A stretch of 64,000 nt of DNA, taken from Vallitalea pronyensis (GTDB lineage Bacteria; Bacillota; Clostridia; Lachnospirales; Vallitaleaceae). Positions 16,867-25,717 of this stretch are shown here, piece by piece (the stretch's first letter is position 1; every line of letters starts with the position of its first letter). A model generated the notes under the pieces. That model was not told the origin of the DNA and made no database searches. It saw only the letters and a list, made by a program, of their open reading frames with translations. Made by a program: the position numbers and the translations under genes. The stretch is taken from positions 4,855,001 to 4,919,000 of the forward strand of contig NZ_CP058649.1 of the NCBI RefSeq assembly GCF_018141445.1. The letters are read 5' to 3'.

Positions 16867-18042
16867 CTAATATTTAGCAAGGCTCATAGCTGTATCACAA
16901 TAGGCCTGTAGATTCTCTAATGGTGTGCCATATTCTAGAAAGTCAGCGCTTTGTAAAATAAACCTTTCAATGAGCTTACCTTGTTGGATGGTCCGTTCTG
17001 TTACCTCTTTCACCAAGTCAACGGTGCCGTTTTTCAATACATTAACTTGATCGACACCACCCGTAATGGTGTACGCTTGATTAACGATTTCATGTGCTTT
17101 AACAAGATCCCCATCTCCTAGGGGTGCTGGTGAAAAAGGTTCTACAACTTTACAGCCCAACTGTTTATAAGACCCCACCAAATTCATAAGCTCCCCACAA
17201 TTATGATAAATAACAGGAATGCCGTTTCTCTGACAAAATGCTATGTACTCTTTTTCAAATGGTAACACATATTCTTCAAAAAATCGAGCCCCAAGAAAAC
17301 CACCTGCTACATTCCCACCAATACAAAAGGCATCGATACCAGATGCTTCCATTGCACTGGTTACATCCGATACTCTTTTCATAGCAAATTCCATTAAGCC
17401 CTTATAAAATGCATAGTCGGTGATAAATAATGAATACAATTCTGTATGGTCAATGAGCGTGGATATATTATTAAATAGTCCTCCAGGAGTCCATGCACCA
17501 ATCAGACCATCTTCACCCATAACTTTCTTAAGGTTACTGACTATTTTTTTCATCTTCTTTTTAACGGAATCGGAAATAGGGGGTTCATACTTGCTGGCTA
17601 TTTCTAAATCCCGCATGTTCTTTATGGGCTTTTCTGTACATGCATACATCAAAGTCCCTTCCCTTATGGTATTAATGGAAAAATCTTGTGTCAACGTACC
17701 TTCTGGTGTTCGAATTGTGGATTTCTTGATGAGGGTATCGCCCTTATGTATTTCCTTCGTGGTTACTTCCCAGTTATCGGATTCACAATAGATATTCAAG
17801 CCTCCCATGGTTAACAACATGGGTTCATCTTGATCAAAGAAAAGCATTCTTACAAAAGGGTCCACACCTATTTGTCTCTGAATTTCAATAACTTTGGTTT
17901 GAATGGTCTCGAAATCCCATGGGTCCACTTCTGGATACATTTGCGAAATAAAGTGTCCCTGCCCCTGAATAAATAGGGTTACGGGAACCCGATCAACCTT
18001 TTCACCATCCATTACTTTTAAAAAACGTTCTCTTCCTGTCAT
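16867..18042 (-). CDS. Uroporphyrinogen decarboxylase-family protein (MtaA/CmuA-like)
   Basis: A 391-residue TIM-barrel protein of the UROD superfamily. The start at MTGRERFLKVMDGEKVDRVPV is the family's usual N-terminus and follows AAGGAG at correct spacing; the ATG at 18075 has no ribosome site. VIYHNCGELMNLVGSY carries the His and Cys seen in zinc-dependent methyltransferase members, and GGVDQVNVLKNGT matches the closing strand. A heme role is unlikely, because no other heme gene is nearby and a paralogue sits in the same operon. Methyl transfer from an O-methylated sugar or a related C1 step is possible, but no corrinoid protein is encoded here. Confidence 0.8.
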   Translation of the reverse strand: MTGRERFLKVMDGEKVDRVPVTLFIQGQGHFISQMYPEVDPWDFETIQTKVIEIQRQIGVDPFVRMLFFDQDEPMLLTMGGLNIYCESDNWEVTTKEIHKGDTLIKKSTIRTPEGTLTQDFSINTIREGTLMYACTEKPIKNMRDLEIASKYEPPISDSVKKKMKKIVSNLKKVMGEDGLIGAWTPGGLFNNISTLIDHTELYSLFITDYAFYKGLMEFAMKRVSDVTSAMEASGIDAFCIGGNVAGGFLGARFFEEYVLPFEKEYIAFCQRNGIPVIYHNCGELMNLVGSYKQLGCKVVEPFSPAPLGDGDLVKAHEIVNQAYTITGGVDQVNVLKNGTVDLVKEVTERTIQQGKLIERFILQSADFLEYGTPLENLQAYCDTAMSLAKY

Positions 18043-18087
18043 CCCATCCATCTCCTTATTCTTATTATTACACATTTCACGTTAATC

Positions 18088-18184
18088 AAGGGGTTATCTC
18101 TTTTAGCATAACATAATTGGTAGAAAAATATAATGACTTATTCCAAAAATGTAAGCTTCATACTATTGATTGAGATAACCCCTT
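18088..18184 (-). promoter_or_regulatory. Intercistronic inverted repeat between binding-protein and UROD genes
   Basis: AAGGGGTTATCTC (18088-18100) and GAGATAACCCCTT (18172-18184) are perfect 13-bp inverted arms separated by 71 bases, filling the gap between the two genes. Such stem-loops often stabilise the upstream binding-protein mRNA or reduce read-through. There is no T-run. Confidence 0.5.
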
Positions 18185-18195
18185 CTGGCCTTTAT

Positions 18196-19251
18196 TTACT
18201 TGTATTCGTCCATGATTTCTTTATAATTATCCTCTGTGACAATAACAGCGTCTACTGCATATTCCATGGGCATCTCTGTTCCATTTAATATATATTCCAT
18301 TAAAAATTTTGCAGAACTGCTGCCCACATCTGCTGCTGAGAAGTAAGACGCCGCTTTCATGGCTGAATATTCTTTTTCATATTCCCCAACTGCCAGATAA
18401 GCGCCTAGTCCAACTACACAGGATTCTTTGTCCAAACCCGCTTGTTCTAAAGCTCTAACTGCTCCGATACCACCTTCATCATTAATCACCATGACCATCC
18501 ATTTCTTAATCGCTGGATTGGCTGTTATAATACCCGATGATACGGTAAATGCTTCTTCTGTTGAACCGGTGTAATCGCCATAGAAAAACTTCTCTTCATT
18601 AAAATCTGGAATGAGTTCCTTAAATTTATTATATTGGCCCTCTGTTCTAGGTACACAACTGGATATGGTATTGGCTGTTAAAAACAATACCCCTGTTTCT
18701 TCATCATTGTGCAAGTCATTTTCCACAACATACTCTGCCATCCATTTACCCACAGAATAACCTATTTTATAGGCACTAATACCAACCCATGGTGCTAACT
18801 TATTGCCATTTTCATCTTGTAAAGCATCATCCGCGGCAATAACAGGAATACCAGCTTCTTTTAATTTATTGACCGTAACTTGACTTAGTTGTTGATCTGG
18901 AATACATGTAATGACACCATCAACCTTTTGGGCAATCACATTATCAATGGCTTGTAAATAAGTATCCGGGTTCATTTTGGCATCAATATAAATAAATTCA
19001 TCTGCACCCATTTCTTTGGCTTTTTTTTCTGCTGCTGCTCCTTCGTCAATAAACCATACTTGGTCACCAGCTTTGTAAATACCTGCTATAACAATTTTAT
19101 CATCCGCATTTTTCTTAGGTGCATCACTTGTACTATTGGATGATGATGCATTTTTATCATTGTTCTTGTCAGCACTGTTCCCTTGGCTACACCCTGCAAC
19201 TGATACCGTTAACACAACCAAAATCAACATTAAACCTATAATCTTCTTCAT
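18196..19251 (-). CDS. Sugar ABC transporter substrate-binding lipoprotein
   Basis: An exported lipoprotein of 351 aa. The signal peptide ends in VAGC with the lipid-modified Cys at residue 21, followed by a low-complexity linker rich in N, D, K and S and a Peripla_BP_4 (RbsB/XylF-type) domain. Visible landmarks are GVITCIPDQQLSQVTVNKL, AGIPVIAADDAL and VMVINDEGGIGAVRAL. It supplies the pentose or hexose specificity of the adjacent RbsA/RbsC-type transporter and is encoded downstream of the permease after a 108-bp gap. Its own ribosome site is strong, and the inverted repeat downstream should favour higher expression. The ligand cannot be named from sequence. Confidence 0.92.
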   Translation of the reverse strand: MKKIIGLMLILVVLTVSVAGCSQGNSADKNNDKNASSSNSTSDAPKKNADDKIVIAGIYKAGDQVWFIDEGAAAEKKAKEMGADEFIYIDAKMNPDTYLQAIDNVIAQKVDGVITCIPDQQLSQVTVNKLKEAGIPVIAADDALQDENGNKLAPWVGISAYKIGYSVGKWMAEYVVENDLHNDEETGVLFLTANTISSCVPRTEGQYNKFKELIPDFNEEKFFYGDYTGSTEEAFTVSSGIITANPAIKKWMVMVINDEGGIGAVRALEQAGLDKESCVVGLGAYLAVGEYEKEYSAMKAASYFSAADVGSSSAKFLMEYILNGTEMPMEYAVDAVIVTEDNYKEIMDEYK

Positions 19252-19306
19252 TACCTAACCCTCCACTTTTCTTATTTTTGCTCTATGGCATGTAGGATAA
19301 TACAAG

Positions 19307-19320
19307 ACTTATGCATAAGT
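19307..19320. repeat. 14-bp palindrome between permease and binding-protein genes
   Basis: ACTTATGCATAAGT equals its own reverse complement and lies in the 108-bp gap between the two transporter genes. It could be a short hairpin or a protein site; nothing decides between them. Confidence 0.35.
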
Positions 19321-19359
19321 GGTCCTTAGTAAACACTCCTCTATGTATTGCCCTATTAG

Positions 19360-20349
19360 CTATATTGCCATACTTTCTTGAAGCAGTTTTCTATTTCTTA
19401 CCTTTTTTCGATAATAGTCAAACGCTAAAGCAATGAGTAACAGCATACCTCGTGCTACGTACTGCCAAAACACTGGTACACTCAGCATGATTAATCCTGT
19501 ATTAAACCCTTGTAATATCAACACCCCAAGGACAGTCCCAAATATGGTACCGACTCCTCCTGAAAACGCTGTCCCACCTAATACCGCTGCAGTGATGGCA
19601 TCAAATTCCAGACCAACAGAGGCTGAAGGTTGACCTGAACTCATACGGGCTGCTAATAATGAACCACCTAGAGCTGCTAGAGCACCTGAAATCATATAAA
19701 GGATAATGGTTATTCTTTTTGGATTCAGTCCAGCTAATCTGGCGGCTGTTTTATTACCGCCAATGACATATATACTTCTTCCAAATCTTGTCTTTGCTAA
19801 GATGATGCCAAAAATAATAAAACCGATGATTAAAATATAAACAGGAATCGGTATGCCTAATAGTCTATAATTTCCCATCTTGATGAACGTTTCATTCACG
19901 ATAAATTTCGGCTTACCACCACATATAATATAGGCGATTCCCCTCATAATGGACATGGATGCTAATGTTGCAATAAATGGTTCCAGTTGCAGCTGATTGA
20001 CAAAAAATCCATTAAATACACCAACAATCATCCCTGCTATCATAACAAGAATAATGGTTAAAATAAAGGGGACACCATTGATTAACAACACTGCGGATAA
20101 GACGCTGGCAAAAGCAGCTACAGAACCTGCTGATAGATCCACTAAACCTGCGATGACTAAATAGGTCTCACCGATAGCTACTAAGCCGATTAGTGAAGCA
20201 GCAACAAGAATGTTAATAAAATTGGTTGCAGAAAAATAGTACCTATTGAAATAGGAAAACACACCTACAATGATAACCAGTGCTATCATCAACCCTATAC
20301 GGTCACTGGGTATACTCTCTTTGAGCTTCTTCAAGTTTTCTTTGTTCAT
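19360..20349 (-). CDS. Sugar ABC transporter permease, RbsC type
   Basis: An integral membrane protein of 329 aa, mostly hydrophobic, of the BPD_transp_2 family. Typical stretches are GLVAIGETYLVIAGLVDLSAG, VGLEFDAITAAVLGGTAFSGG, VGTIFGTVLGVLILQG and ARLAGLNPKRI. It forms the channel for the sugar delivered by the lipoprotein encoded downstream and is energised by the RbsA-type ATPase encoded immediately upstream (a single base separates the genes). A GGAGAGG ribosome site inside the end of the ATPase gene supports the start. Confidence 0.93.
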   Translation of the reverse strand: MNKENLKKLKESIPSDRIGLMIALVIIVGVFSYFNRYYFSATNFINILVAASLIGLVAIGETYLVIAGLVDLSAGSVAAFASVLSAVLLINGVPFILTIILVMIAGMIVGVFNGFFVNQLQLEPFIATLASMSIMRGIAYIICGGKPKFIVNETFIKMGNYRLLGIPIPVYILIIGFIIFGIILAKTRFGRSIYVIGGNKTAARLAGLNPKRITIILYMISGALAALGGSLLAARMSSGQPSASVGLEFDAITAAVLGGTAFSGGVGTIFGTVLGVLILQGFNTGLIMLSVPVFWQYVARGMLLLIALAFDYYRKKVRNRKLLQESMAI

Positions 20350-20350
20350 C

Positions 20351-21853
20351 TTAACTAACCTCTCCTTCTAACATGGCATAAGCAAGAATTTTTTCCTCTG
20401 TTGCATCTTCTCTCATCACTTCACCTGTCATGCGTCCTTCTTTCATCACAAGAATGCGGTCACTTAAACCGATCACTTCAGGAAGCTCTGAGGATATGAG
20501 AATAACGCCCATACCTTGTTTGGCACAGTCACATATTAACTTGTAAAATTCTGCTTTTGCACCTACGTCTATACCTTTTGTAGGCTCATCCAGAATAAGC
20601 ACTTTAGGATTGGTTGTTAACCATCTTGCAACAATAGCTTTTTGCTGATTACCACCGCTTAACTCCACTATTTTTTTAAGGGCATTGGGGGTTTTAATAT
20701 CAAACTTATCAATGTTGTCATGAACAATCTTTTTTTCAAGCTGCTTGTTCACAAAGCCTAACTTATTAACCAGTTGGTCCATCACAGCAATACTGATGTT
20801 CATGCCAACAGATAAGTTGGGCAATATACCCTGTAATTTCCTATCTTCTGGACACAATACAATGCCTCTCTTAATGGCTTGTTTTGGAGAATTACTCAAG
20901 GCATCTTTGTTTTCTAAACGTATGTTGCCACTCGTAATCTTATCTGCACCAAAAATAGCTCGCATGACTTCTGTTCGCCCAGCACCAACCAGTCCAGAAA
21001 AACCAAGGATTTCTCCTTCCCTTAATGTGAAGGATACATCATCCACATCCTTCGTTGTAAGTCCCTCCACTTCTAACAGTATATCACCATATGTTTTTTC
21101 TCGATCCAAAGCTTTAAAAATATCACCTAAATCCCGACCAACCATCATGGTAATTAACTGCTGATTGGTCACCTCATGGCGTTTCACTAGATCCACATAC
21201 TTACCATCTTTGAACACAACAACTTTATCGGCAATGTCCTCAAGTTCTTTCATTCTATGGGATACATAGATAATGACTTTATTCTCACTTTTTAACTTTT
21301 TAATGATACGAAACAGTGCATCAATCTCACTGTCCGATAAACTTGCAGTAGGCTCATCAAAAGCTACAACTTTCAAGTCTCTGCTATAAGCTTTCATGAT
21401 TTCAACCATTTGCTGATGGGCGACACTGATGTTCTTCACCCGTGCCTTTGGATCAATGGGGATACCAAATTCTTCAATGATTCTTTGAGCATCTTGATAT
21501 AATTTTTTATGGTCGATCATACCATTTTTTTTAACAGGTAGATGCCCTAAAAATATATTCTCTGCAACACTTAAATCCAAGATAATCTGGCGTTCTTGAT
21601 AAATAATACTGATACCTTCATCTATGGCTTCTTTTGGTGACTTAAAATGTTTCACTTCTCCGTTAAGGACATATTCCCCGCTGGTGGGCTGAAAGTCACC
21701 GTTAAGTATCTTTAATAAAGTTGATTTTCCAGCGCCATTTTCACCAAGAAAAGCCAAGACTTCTCCACTTTCAGCCTTAAAACTGATATCGTCCAATGCT
21801 TTGACACCTGGAAAATATTTGGTTATATGTCTAAATTCCAGCGTATTCGTCAC
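20351..21853 (-). CDS. Sugar ABC transporter ATP-binding protein, RbsA/MglA type
   Basis: A 500-residue double ATPase. The first domain has Walker A GENGAGKST (residues 37-45), the atypical VAHQQMVEIMKA in place of the signature, and Walker B VVAFDEPTAS. The second has the degenerate Walker A LVGAGRTEVM usual for this family, signature LSGGNQQKAIVARWL and Walker B VLILDEPTKGID. It energises uptake of a ribose/galactose-class sugar with the downstream permease. The 161-bp gap upstream of it contains its own candidate promoter elements and a 12-mer also present upstream of the operon's first gene. Confidence 0.94.
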   Translation of the reverse strand: MTNTLEFRHITKYFPGVKALDDISFKAESGEVLAFLGENGAGKSTLLKILNGDFQPTSGEYVLNGEVKHFKSPKEAIDEGISIIYQERQIILDLSVAENIFLGHLPVKKNGMIDHKKLYQDAQRIIEEFGIPIDPKARVKNISVAHQQMVEIMKAYSRDLKVVAFDEPTASLSDSEIDALFRIIKKLKSENKVIIYVSHRMKELEDIADKVVVFKDGKYVDLVKRHEVTNQQLITMMVGRDLGDIFKALDREKTYGDILLEVEGLTTKDVDDVSFTLREGEILGFSGLVGAGRTEVMRAIFGADKITSGNIRLENKDALSNSPKQAIKRGIVLCPEDRKLQGILPNLSVGMNISIAVMDQLVNKLGFVNKQLEKKIVHDNIDKFDIKTPNALKKIVELSGGNQQKAIVARWLTTNPKVLILDEPTKGIDVGAKAEFYKLICDCAKQGMGVILISSELPEVIGLSDRILVMKEGRMTGEVMREDATEEKILAYAMLEGEVS

Positions 21854-21916
21854 GTCTCATCCTCCTTTCAGTCATACCTGGCTTATACAAGGTATTATAC
21901 AAGGATTGCTGGTTTC

Positions 21917-21928
21917 TGTATTTACAAT
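21917..21928. promoter_or_regulatory. Shared 12-mer upstream of the RbsA-type gene (candidate operator)
   Basis: TGTATTTACAAT on the plus strand lies 64 bp upstream of the RbsA-type start, and the match with the copy at 23215 continues as RAAG. On the minus strand the motif reads ATTGTAAATACA and lies upstream of a TATAAT at about 21892-21897. A site for the local AraC-type activator is possible. Confidence 0.4.
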
Positions 21929-22014
21929 AAAGTAGCATTATGTATAATAATATGCTATTCATCATCCATGTCTATCTATCTTGAATCATATACACTTCTG
22001 ATGATGCAATAAAA

Positions 22015-23148
22015 TTATCTACAATAGCGTTGAAAAACCTCGTATACTTCTTTTCCTAAAACATCCGTATCTCTTGCAACGTGATCATATTTCGATTGAT
22101 TTAGCGCATATACCTCACTTAAGAAAGAAGCCACAATGGTTCCTTTTTTTCTAAGACCACTAAACAGTTCTTTATAATATGTATTAACGTGTAATGGTGC
22201 AAAGTCACAGACCATCAGTGCTAACTTATCTTCATACAATGCCTGCATTTTATAAATCTGCTTAAAATTACCCATGCAAAAATTATTCACACCTGTGCAG
22301 CCATCCGTGTGTAAAATATTCTCTAATTGATGTTCAGCACTACCACAGAAATGAAGGGTACCTCCACCAAAGGCCTTGAATATTGTTGCATTATAAGGGA
22401 CAACAAATTCTTTATATAGCTCGGCACTCATAATTGTACAATCATCATCAGCCAGCCAAATGCCGCCAAAAGCTTCAGGCAATAGGATACCATGAGGAAA
22501 TGCCCCTGCATTTAATTCCCTACCCATATGTTTCTTTTGAACCTTCACCCAGTTAATAAAAACCTCTGTACTAAAGGCCATGATTTCATGAACATATTTA
22601 GGTGCCTCATACATCCATATAAATAAGTTTTCTACCCCACATAGGCATAGAGCAATATTTAATGGTCCTTGAGGGTCCGTAAAGGAAACAGGTAAATCCG
22701 TATGTGCCTTCATGTAATCAATGGTTTCTAAAACTTTTGGCATTAAACCATCTTTATATGGGTCTGGCATGGACAGCTTATTGATGTCTTCTGGTCGTTT
22801 CAAAACGGTACCTTCAACAGATGGATCACTATGTTCATGAAATTGGATATTGCATCCTAGAGCTGATGGGATTACACCTGTACCATACCATGGAAATAAC
22901 ATGGGTATGTAGTCATCTTCGTACCGCTCTAAATGATTGTCAATTTTCTTCAATTGATAGTCCGTCATTGTTTCTGGATTGGTAAAGTAATCGGCTGGAA
23001 TTTTATTAGGATTCTCCCCATCCATCCAATAACTCACATCTGAAACAATAAAGGGTACCTCATCGGTACTCTTGTATTCATAAGCATGCAATATTTTCTC
23101 ATAACTTTTATCAAATCGCTCTTTGTATCGTTCACAATAATTTGTCAT
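22015..23148 (-). CDS. Second uroporphyrinogen decarboxylase-family protein
   Basis: A 377-residue UROD-superfamily protein and first gene of the leftward sugar operon. It is a distant paralogue of the protein at 16867. Family cues are PDPYKDGLMPKVLETIDYMK, DPQGPLNIALCLCG and GGTLHFCGSAEHQLENIL, where His-Phe-Cys is a plausible metal or substrate site. The acidic WLADDDCTIMSAELYKEF segment follows the usual barrel order. AAAGGTG precedes the ATG. Pairing of two UROD-type proteins with one RbsABC transporter suggests they act on the transported sugar or its derivative and not in heme synthesis. The actual chemistry is unknown. Confidence 0.78.
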   Translation of the reverse strand: MTNYCERYKERFDKSYEKILHAYEYKSTDEVPFIVSDVSYWMDGENPNKIPADYFTNPETMTDYQLKKIDNHLERYEDDYIPMLFPWYGTGVIPSALGCNIQFHEHSDPSVEGTVLKRPEDINKLSMPDPYKDGLMPKVLETIDYMKAHTDLPVSFTDPQGPLNIALCLCGVENLFIWMYEAPKYVHEIMAFSTEVFINWVKVQKKHMGRELNAGAFPHGILLPEAFGGIWLADDDCTIMSAELYKEFVVPYNATIFKAFGGGTLHFCGSAEHQLENILHTDGCTGVNNFCMGNFKQIYKMQALYEDKLALMVCDFAPLHVNTYYKELFSGLRKKGTIVASFLSEVYALNQSKYDHVARDTDVLGKEVYEVFQRYCR

Positions 23149-23214
23149 GTCTTATCACACCTTTCGTTATTGATTAGCTCTCTTATTATTAACGATACTA
23201 CACATTTGTTATTT

Positions 23215-23226
23215 TGTATTTACAAT
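23215..23226. promoter_or_regulatory. Shared 12-mer upstream of the first UROD-family gene (candidate operator)
   Basis: A second copy of TGTATTTACAAT, 67 bp upstream of the start at 23148, followed by GAAG. The distance to the start codon is close to that of the other copy, and both lie in leftward intergenic regions of the same operon. The rest of 23149-23457 shows only weak promoter-like elements. Confidence 0.4.
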
Positions 23227-23457
23227 GAAGGTGGATTATTTATAAAAATATGACATAAATACTAGATTGGTAACTTTATAATGTCTGAGATATCTATTTA
23301 TGCATCTTGTAAGTTGTTACCATGTTTGATAGGATTAGTATAAGATAGTCATGAAAGAAAGTAATGTAATCCATATCTCTGTTAAACATTATAGTGCAAA
23401 AGATGTTGTGCAAGGATTTTGCTAATAAGGTAGACTTGTCATTAAGGAGGGACTGAT

Positions 23458-24351
23458 ATGGAAATTCTAAAAAGGCTTAGTGATACCATTGATTATATTG
23501 AACGTCACATTGAAAATACCATTGATTATGATGACATAGCAATGCTTGTCCATTGTAGTCCATATAATTTTCATCGCATGTTTACCTTTATCTGCGGTAT
23601 ATCTGTAAGTGAATACGTTAGACGTCGACGTTTAACACTTGCAGGATTAGAACTGGCAGAAACTCATACTAAAGTAATTGATGTTGCTCTTAAATATGGC
23701 TATGATTCACCCGTTTCATTTTCAAGAGCCTTTAAAGCAATGCATGGCATATCGCCATCTATGGTTTATAAAAGCAAAACGCAACTTAAAGCATTTCCAA
23801 AGATGACCTTCCAAATTAAAATTAAAGGAGATGTTGAAATGGATTATCGTATTGAACAGAATAAGGAGATGTCATTTTTTGGATATGAGGCACTTATTTC
23901 CACTACAGGTGATAACAATCACTATGACCATCCTGGTTTATTTTGGAATGAAATACACGAAAAAGGGCTATATGACCAATTGCTTGAGGCTACTGGATAT
24001 AAAGAACACCCAGAGTTTAAAACCTTATGCAACATTCATGCAATCATGAACTATAAAGACACCCCTGCCCATTCTTATGCTTATATGATTGGCGCATTAC
24101 TTTCAGACAAAAGCAATGTTAAAGATTGCTCTGTTATTAAAATACCGGCTACAACATATGCTGTCTTTCCTTCTAAACCATTTAAGTGGGAACATATAGG
24201 AACGGTTATTAGTGAAATGAACGAACGCATTTATAATGAATGGTTACCTACAACCGATTATGAAAAAATGAATGGTGCTGAGTTTGAAATATATGGGGGT
24301 ACAGAGGATGAAGGGTACATTGAATTATGGATACCCATTGAAAAGCTATAA
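23458..24351 (+). CDS. AraC-family regulator with GyrI-like ligand domain
   Basis: A 297-residue Rob/SoxS-like regulator. The DNA-binding domain comes first (residues 1-105: IDYDDIAMLVHCSPYNFHRMF and KVIDVALKYGYDSPVSFSRAFK). A GyrI-like small-molecule-binding domain follows (about 125-297, with ATTYAVFPSKPFKWEHIG and the acidic IELWIPIEKL end). This architecture often senses drugs or metabolites. AAGGAGGG seven bases upstream supports the start. It is divergent from the sugar operon, and whether it controls that operon or a distant target is unknown. Confidence 0.9.
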   Translation: MEILKRLSDTIDYIERHIENTIDYDDIAMLVHCSPYNFHRMFTFICGISVSEYVRRRRLTLAGLELAETHTKVIDVALKYGYDSPVSFSRAFKAMHGISPSMVYKSKTQLKAFPKMTFQIKIKGDVEMDYRIEQNKEMSFFGYEALISTTGDNNHYDHPGLFWNEIHEKGLYDQLLEATGYKEHPEFKTLCNIHAIMNYKDTPAHSYAYMIGALLSDKSNVKDCSVIKIPATTYAVFPSKPFKWEHIGTVISEMNERIYNEWLPTTDYEKMNGAEFEIYGGTEDEGYIELWIPIEKL

Positions 24352-24422
24352 TAATAGTAACCATTTATAAGGTAATGTAAAGGTGGTATGATTGTGGCTA
24401 TAAACTTTCTAGGAGATCAGTT

Positions 24423-24512
24423 ATGAAATTGTTTCATGTAAGCCAAGAAAGCAATATAGAGAAGTTTGTACCTATAAATCCATATAGGAAAGATATGGAG
24501 TTTATGTGTTGA
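24423..24512 (+). pseudogene. Remnant of a DUF6886-like gene
   Basis: An ATG with an AGGAG ribosome site opens a 29-codon frame beginning MKLFHVSQESNIEKFVP, which resembles the N-terminus of DUF6886-type proteins (MKLYHVSEE...). It stops early at TGA. Downstream, to about 24590, a different frame reads CAEWEMLEIEKRLTNSL before a stop, like the tail of a degraded gene. The remainder of 24352-24696 has no intact gene. Confidence 0.5.
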
Positions 24513-24696
24513 AATAACGAAAACTTCTTTAAATTGGTCAATGTGCAGAATGGGAAATGCTCGAGATAGAAAAAAGATTAACTAATTCACTTTAACACAG
24601 TTAAAATAAATTCATAGTTTAAAGAAATCTAAATCTGTTTATTCAAATGATACTACAGAATATGATTAAAATGTTATCTTTGGAAAGGAGGTATTT

Positions 24697-25392
24697 ATGA
24701 GCAAAAAAGGTATTTTCCTAGATTTTTATGGAACGGTTGTTGAAGAAGATGATAAATATATTCATCAAATCTGCCATAATGTTTCCAAATCATCCTTAAT
24801 AAAGGCAAGTGCAAGTGATGTCGGCTATTTCTGGTGGAAAGAATTTATGTCAATGTTTACTAATAGTTATAACCAAAATTTTAGCAAACAACGCATGCTA
24901 CAAATACAATCACTAGAAAATACAATAAAATATTTTCAAGCAGACAGTGATGCTATTACGTTATGTTCTATATTATTTGAGCATAGTCAAAATGCTATGA
25001 TGTATTCAGATAGTGTAGAGTTTCTTAGAACAGTATCACTTCCAGTTATCATCCTTTCAAATATAGATAGGCAAGATATATTATTATCTATTAAAAAGAA
25101 TGGAATTAATGTTAAAGATATTGTTACAAGTGAAGATGTAAAGAGTTATAAACCTAGACCAGAAATGTTCACTTTAACATTAAAAAAACATAAGTTTAAT
25201 AAAGAAGATGTTATCCACATTGGAGACTCTTGGAGTGCAGACATTGTTGGAGCTAACAATGTAGGTATAGATAGCATATGGATTAATCGAAAAATGAAAG
25301 AATATAACTCAGACATACAACCATTAGGTATATGTCATAATCTAGTAGAAGCATTAGTACATATCAATAAAACATATAGAACTTTTCACTGA
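24697..25392 (+). CDS. HAD-family hydrolase
   Basis: A cytoplasmic hydrolase of 231 aa. Motif I is FLDFYGTVV, with nucleophile Asp9. The usual second Asp is Tyr11, as in L-2-haloacid dehalogenases and some phosphatases of uncertain function. Motif II is VIILSNID, motif III KPRPEMF, and motif IV HIGDSWSADIVGANNVGI. A cap region of about 90 residues follows motif I. GGAAAGGAGG precedes the ATG. It is a stand-alone gene. Phosphatase and dehalogenase are both possible, so the substrate is open. Confidence 0.87.
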   Translation: MSKKGIFLDFYGTVVEEDDKYIHQICHNVSKSSLIKASASDVGYFWWKEFMSMFTNSYNQNFSKQRMLQIQSLENTIKYFQADSDAITLCSILFEHSQNAMMYSDSVEFLRTVSLPVIILSNIDRQDILLSIKKNGINVKDIVTSEDVKSYKPRPEMFTLTLKKHKFNKEDVIHIGDSWSADIVGANNVGIDSIWINRKMKEYNSDIQPLGICHNLVEALVHINKTYRTFH

Positions 25393-25717
25393 GTGAATAA
25401 GAAGAAGGTATATAAAATGTAGATTTGCTATTAATTCCAGAGTGTGAAATTATCTCTGTAAATTAGCTTTCTATGCTCATTTGATGGCATGGTGCTAGAA
25501 TTGCTAGTATTCATGCCTATCTTAACTATATGATATGTTAATCGCATGTCAATAAAACCCCTCACTTACGAAACCTCTATTTTATTTAGATTTCCAATTA
25601 TCAAAATTCATTATTTATTAATGGATACTATTGCTGAAAAAGTCTAATTGTGTTACAATTGCACTATATATATTGAAAAATAAATAATCATAGATTTTTT
25701 TAAGGAGTGGATATTTT
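25393..25717. other. Intergenic region, no gene
   Basis: AT-rich. The only structure seen is an imperfect hairpin at 25487-25517 (GGCATG paired with CATGCC, with CTAG-CTAG pairing inside). No T-run follows, and it is not recognisable as a known riboswitch. Confidence 0.3.

Noticed and set aside
16867..23148. UROD-family genes as heme biosynthesis enzymes
   Set aside because: Two divergent paralogues flank a sugar transporter with no other heme gene, and one carries methyltransferase-like His/Cys positions.
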